A stretch of 64,000 nucleotides of DNA from Pseudomonas sp. CFBP13508 (lineage in GTDB: Bacteria > Pseudomonadota > Gammaproteobacteria > Pseudomonadales > Pseudomonadaceae): assembly GCF_005233515.1 (NCBI RefSeq), contig NZ_QFZZ01000011.1:89308-153307 (forward strand), given 5' to 3'. The stretch's first letter is position 1; every line of letters begins with the position of its first letter. This document shows positions 61,142 to 64,000 of this stretch, one piece after another. The notes below the pieces were generated by a model. It saw nothing but the letters and a program-made list of their open reading frames with translations, was not told where the DNA came from and made no database searches. Position numbers and translations under genes: made by a program.

Positions 61142-61698
61142 AGACGCACTCCAGCAAAGTGTTGATCAAGCGCGGGATGGCTGGAGTCACGCGCTGACAA
61201 ATTATTGACAGGCAACGGCCAGGCAATCGCCAGCCGTGGATCGTTCACCGACAAGCCGCCCTCGTGCTCCGGCGCGTAATCGGCGCTGTGCAGATAGAGC
61301 AACTCGGCGTCGTCAGTGAGCGTCTGAAAGCCATGAGCGAAACCGGCCGGAATCAGCAGGCTGCGGCCATCACCCGCCTTCAAGTGCTCGGCGTGCCAGT
61401 GCAGATACGTCTCCGACTCGGGACGCAAATCCACCGCAACATCCCAGACTTCGCCACGCAGGCACGTGATCAGCTTGGCTTCCGGGGCGTTGGCATTCTG
61501 ATAATGCAGGCCACGCACACTGCCCTTCTCGCGGGTACAGGAATGGTTGATCTGGCGAATGTGAAACGCGCTGCCGAACGCACTCAGGCTGCCCTCGCAG
61601 AACAACCGGGCGAAGTGCCCGCGCTGGTCTTCGAAACGTTTGTGCTGAACGCTGAACAGGCCGGCCAATGGCAACGCTTGCAGGGAAAACTCGCTCAC
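61138..61698 (-). CDS. RmlC/RfbC-like sugar 3,5-epimerase
   Basis: A 186-residue cupin of the dTDP-4-dehydrorhamnose 3,5-epimerase family. The catalytic His is in SVRGLHYQNANAPEAKL and a second conserved stretch is LIPAGFAHGFQTLTDDAELL. In this operon, which has rfbF and rfbG but not rmlA or rmlB, its substrate is more likely CDP-4-keto-6-deoxyglucose than dTDP-sugar. It overlaps rfbG by four bases. Confidence 0.88.
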   Translation of the reverse strand: MSEFSLQALPLAGLFSVQHKRFEDQRGHFARLFCEGSLSAFGSAFHIRQINHSCTREKGSVRGLHYQNANAPEAKLITCLRGEVWDVAVDLRPESETYLHWHAEHLKAGDGRSLLIPAGFAHGFQTLTDDAELLYLHSADYAPEHEGGLSVNDPRLAIAWPLPVNNLSARDSSHPALDQHFAGVRL

Positions 61699-62777
61699 AG
61701 CGCGCCTCGGTACAGATTCAATTGGCCCAGAGTCACGGCGCGCATGTCATCGCCGTTCTGCCACGCCAAGTGCCAATCCAGGGTCTGCGCAAGGCACGCT
61801 TGCAACGACCAGCGCGGCTGCCAGCCGAGCACCTGTCGCGCACGACTGCTGTCCAGACGCAGCAGACCGGCTTCGTGCAATTCACTCGGTTCGATACGCA
61901 GCCCACGGGCCTGCGGCCAACGGCTGGCGAGCAGTTCGACCACTTCGCCGACGCTGCACATGTCCGCCTCACCGGGGCCGAAGTTCCACGCACCGGCGTA
62001 TTCCGGGCCGTATTCGTAAAGCGCGGCAGCCAGTTGCAGATAACCGGCCAGCGGCTCCAGCGCGTGCTGCCAAGGGCGCACGGCTTGCGGATAGCGCAGG
62101 GTTACCGGCTCGTCGGCAGTCCAGGCTTTCAGTACGTCGGGAATCAGTCGCTCCGGGGCAAAATCACCGCCGCCCAGCACATTGCCGGCGCGTGCGGTCG
62201 CCAGGGCCAAACCATGTTCGGCATGTTTGTCCGCCGGGAAAAACGACGCGGCATAGGACTGCGCGAGCAATTCGCAGCAGGCTTTGCTGCTGCTGTAAGG
62301 ATCGTGGCCGCCGAGCGCTTCGTCTTCGCGGTACGGCCACAGCCATTCCTTGTTGGCGTAGACCTTGTCGGTGGTGACCAGCACGCAGGCACGCACGCCG
62401 CCGATCTGACGAATCGCTTCGAGCAGGTTCAGCGTGCCCATGACGTTGCTGGAATAGGTGCCGAGCGGATCGCGATAGCCCTCGCGTACCAAGGGCTGGG
62501 CGGCGAGATGCAGAACAATTTCCGGCTCGGTCTCGGCAATGATTTCGAGCAAGGCGCCGAGATCGCGCAAATCGCCGCGTTGATCATTGATGCCTTCGTG
62601 CACGCGCGCCAGTTCGAACAGACTCGGCTCGGTCGATGGGTCCAGGGAAAAACCGCTGACTTGCGCGCCGAGGCTTTGCAGCCACAGGGTCAGCCAACTG
62701 CCCTTGAAACCGGTGTGCCCAGTGACCAGGACGCGTTTGCCACGCCAGAAATCCGCATTCAAGCCCATTGCTTCCAT
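61695..62777 (-). CDS. rfbG: CDP-glucose 4,6-dehydratase
   Basis: A 360-residue extended SDR with the NAD motif VLVTGHTGFKGSWLTLWLQS, the family-specific FKGSWL after the glycine motif, and the catalytic YSSSK near residue 150. It makes CDP-4-keto-6-deoxyglucose from the product of RfbF. The ATG at 62777 (MEAMGLNADFW) is chosen because GGGGAGG lies 4 nt upstream. It overlaps the end of rfbF by 19 nt. Confidence 0.95.
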   Translation of the reverse strand: MEAMGLNADFWRGKRVLVTGHTGFKGSWLTLWLQSLGAQVSGFSLDPSTEPSLFELARVHEGINDQRGDLRDLGALLEIIAETEPEIVLHLAAQPLVREGYRDPLGTYSSNVMGTLNLLEAIRQIGGVRACVLVTTDKVYANKEWLWPYREDEALGGHDPYSSSKACCELLAQSYAASFFPADKHAEHGLALATARAGNVLGGGDFAPERLIPDVLKAWTADEPVTLRYPQAVRPWQHALEPLAGYLQLAAALYEYGPEYAGAWNFGPGEADMCSVGEVVELLASRWPQARGLRIEPSELHEAGLLRLDSSRARQVLGWQPRWSLQACLAQTLDWHLAWQNGDDMRAVTLGQLNLYRGAL

Positions 62778-63532
62778 GGGGCCTCCCCGCTCTGCCACAG
62801 CGCTTCGAGATGGTTCTTGTCGCGCAGGGTGTCCATCGGATGCCAGAAACCTTCGTGTTCGAAGGCCTTGAGTTGTTCGTCCTGCGCCAGACGGGCCAAA
62901 GGCTCGGCTTCCCAGGTGGTGCTGTCATCGCTGATGTAGGGCAGTACTTTTGGCGAAAGCACGAAGAAACCGCCATTGATCCAGCCACCGTCACCACGGG
63001 GTTTTTCGGTGAAGCCCAGCACTTGATCGCCCTGGCGTTCGAGCGCGCCGTAACGGCCTGGCGGCTGCACGGCAGTGACGGTCGCCAGGCGGCCGTGGGC
63101 TTTGTGGTAATCGACAAGCTGGGCAATGTTGATGTCGGAAACACCGTCGCCGTAGGTGAAGCAGAACGCTTCTTCATCCTTGAGATAACGCGCGGCCCGC
63201 AACAGGCGGCCACCGGTCATGGTTTCCTCGCCGGTGTCGATGAGGGTCACACTCCACGGCTCGCTGTAGTTTTGATGGACGTCCATGCGGTTGTTGCGCA
63301 TGTCGAAAGTGACATCGGAGGTGTGCAGAAAGTAGTTGGCGAAGAAGTCCTTGATCGCGTAGCCCTTGTAGCCCAGGCAGATGACGAAGTCGTGGATCCC
63401 GTGAGCGGAATACTGCTTCATGATGTGCCAGAGAATTGGCTTGCCGCCGATCTCGATCATCGGCTTGGGCTTGAGGTGCGACTCTTCACTGATGCGCGTG
63501 CCGAGGCCACCCGCCAAAATAACTGCCTTCAT
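62759..63532 (-). CDS. rfbF: Glucose-1-phosphate cytidylyltransferase
   Basis: A 257-residue nucleotidyltransferase with the signature KAVILAGGLGTRISEESHLK and the metal-binding FTYGDGVSDINI near residue 125. It makes CDP-glucose, the entry to CDP-6-deoxyhexoses. It is the first gene of the long operon that runs to pseI, with short overlaps between most genes. A sigma-54-like site lies at 63669-63684. Confidence 0.96.
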   Translation of the reverse strand: MKAVILAGGLGTRISEESHLKPKPMIEIGGKPILWHIMKQYSAHGIHDFVICLGYKGYAIKDFFANYFLHTSDVTFDMRNNRMDVHQNYSEPWSVTLIDTGEETMTGGRLLRAARYLKDEEAFCFTYGDGVSDINIAQLVDYHKAHGRLATVTAVQPPGRYGALERQGDQVLGFTEKPRGDGGWINGGFFVLSPKVLPYISDDSTTWEAEPLARLAQDEQLKAFEHEGFWHPMDTLRDKNHLEALWQSGEAPWKQWA

Positions 63533-63668
63533 CGTCTCCCCTCTCGTACGTCACCGGGCTGCGCACAGCTTTCTTGAGCGTTGCAGGCCTTCTGGCTAAA
63601 CCTTCTGCCGGACCGGGCGCCGCTGGAAAGACCACGAGCGCTCGTTTTATGGCGATTTGCGGGGCACT

Positions 63669-63684
63669 TGCATGAAACGCGCCA
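63669..63684 (-). promoter_or_regulatory. rfbF: Candidate sigma-54 promoter upstream of rfbF
   Basis: Minus-strand TGGCGCGTTTCATGCA has exact GG-N10-GC spacing and differs from TGGCACG-N4-TTGCA at two positions. It lies 136 nt before the rfbF ATG. If real, it would place the glycan operon under FleQ/FleR control. Confidence 0.45.
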
Positions 63685-63807
63685 GCTCAGAGTCGACGTG
63701 GTGGGGACGGGCAAAGGATTTTGATTGGGGACATATCCCTTATCGCGGGTGCTGCCGCTGGCGGTTTGGTCTCCGAATCAGTCCCGTAACGAAGCCTGTC
63801 GCCGGGG

Positions 63808-63946
63808 CAAAAGATCAAAAAGCCAAATCAAAGGCCAGATCAAAAGCCACAGCCAGATCAAGAGCCAGAGCCGAAGCAAGAGCAAAAGCCAGAGCCGAAG
63901 CAAGAGCAAAAGCCAGATCAAAAGATCGCAGCCTTCGGCAGCTCCT
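63808..63946. repeat. Degenerate short tandem repeats ending in a REP half
   Basis: A run of AGATCAAAAGCC / AGAGCCGAAGCA-type units, including two perfect 24-nt copies at 63867-63890 and 63891-63914, leads into GATCGCAGCCTTCGGCAGCT (63924-63943), the REP family also seen at 31838-31920. The 468 nt from 63533 to 64000 hold this repeat and the promoter candidate; I see no convincing gene. A plus-strand frame here encodes only Lys/Ser/Ala/Arg repeats. Confidence 0.8.
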
Positions 63947-64000
63947 TGTATCTCGACTAACGCTCCGTCAGGAGCGATAGTTCTCGACTGATCATCGAGG

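Noticed and set aside
61138..61698. dTDP-rhamnose pathway (rmlC)
   Set aside because: rmlA, rmlB and rmlD are absent, whereas rfbF and rfbG for CDP-sugar are directly upstream.
63657..63980. Plus-strand frame encoding Lys/Ser/Ala/Arg repeats
   Set aside because: The repeated residues simply translate the short tandem DNA repeat and a REP half; no ribosome site and no family.

Overview
This window is a chromosomal flagellar and chemotaxis supercluster from a Pseudomonas of the fluorescens group. Evidence for this is the polar-flagellum regulators FleQ, FleSR and FleN with FlhF and FliA, the cheYZAB-motCD-parC-parP-cheW order, a short flagellin of 283 residues, high G+C, and typical Pseudomonas REP elements. 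Almost every gene lies on the minus strand, so transcription runs from high to low coordinates. The only plus-strand genes are in an accessory block at about 14.8-21.3 kb.

Layout from right to left, in the direction of transcription. (1) 63.5-48.8 kb is a flagellin-glycan operon. It makes a CDP-6-deoxy-sugar (rfbF, rfbG, a 3,5-epimerase-like protein, two methyltransferases, a reductase and a CmcI-like protein), carries a 969-residue glycosyltransferase, and then a complete pseudaminic acid pathway (pseB, pseC, pseF, a pseG-pseH fusion, pseI). (2) 48.6-46.0 kb holds a KAS III-like enzyme, a Maf-type flagellin glycosyltransferase and a coupled 88-residue protein. (3) 45.9-42.2 kb is the filament group fliC-flaG-fliD-fliS-fliT. 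(4) 42.0-37.8 kb holds the regulators fleQ and fleSR. (5) 37.7-31.9 kb is fliEFGHIJ (basal body, C-ring and export ATPase). (6) 31.8-27.9 kb holds the HsbA-HsbR-HptB output switch and fliK. (7) 27.6-22.2 kb is fliLMNOPQR-flhB. (8) 22.1-14.3 kb is the accessory insertion. (9) 14.2-9.1 kb is flhA-flhF-fleN-fliA. (10) 8.9 kb to the left edge is cheYZAB-motCD-parC-parP-cheW and the start of a DUF2802 gene.

Transcription control can partly be read directly. Sigma-54 (-24/-12) elements with exact GG-N10-GC spacing precede fleSR, fliE, fliL and fliK, with weaker candidates before flhA and rfbF. A FliA (sigma-28) promoter precedes fliC. This fits the FleQ - FleSR - FliA hierarchy, with FleQ, FleR, FleN and FliA all encoded here.

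The accessory block between flhB and flhA is the part standard flagellar biology does not explain. It contains two full and one 5'-truncated copy of a DUF6124-like small protein gene, two large paralogous beta-domain proteins that share a central module but end in different C-terminal domains, and a divergent orphan gene. Three 20-bp lux-box-like palindromes sit 65, 73 and 65 nt upstream of the start codons of the two large genes and the orphan. The two intact DUF6124 genes share a leader with an interleaved (pseudoknot-type) helix pattern and a hairpin that would bury the Shine-Dalgarno sequence. I propose this as a candidate quorum- or LuxR-solo-regulated, RNA-controlled accessory system. 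No LuxR or LuxI gene is in the window.
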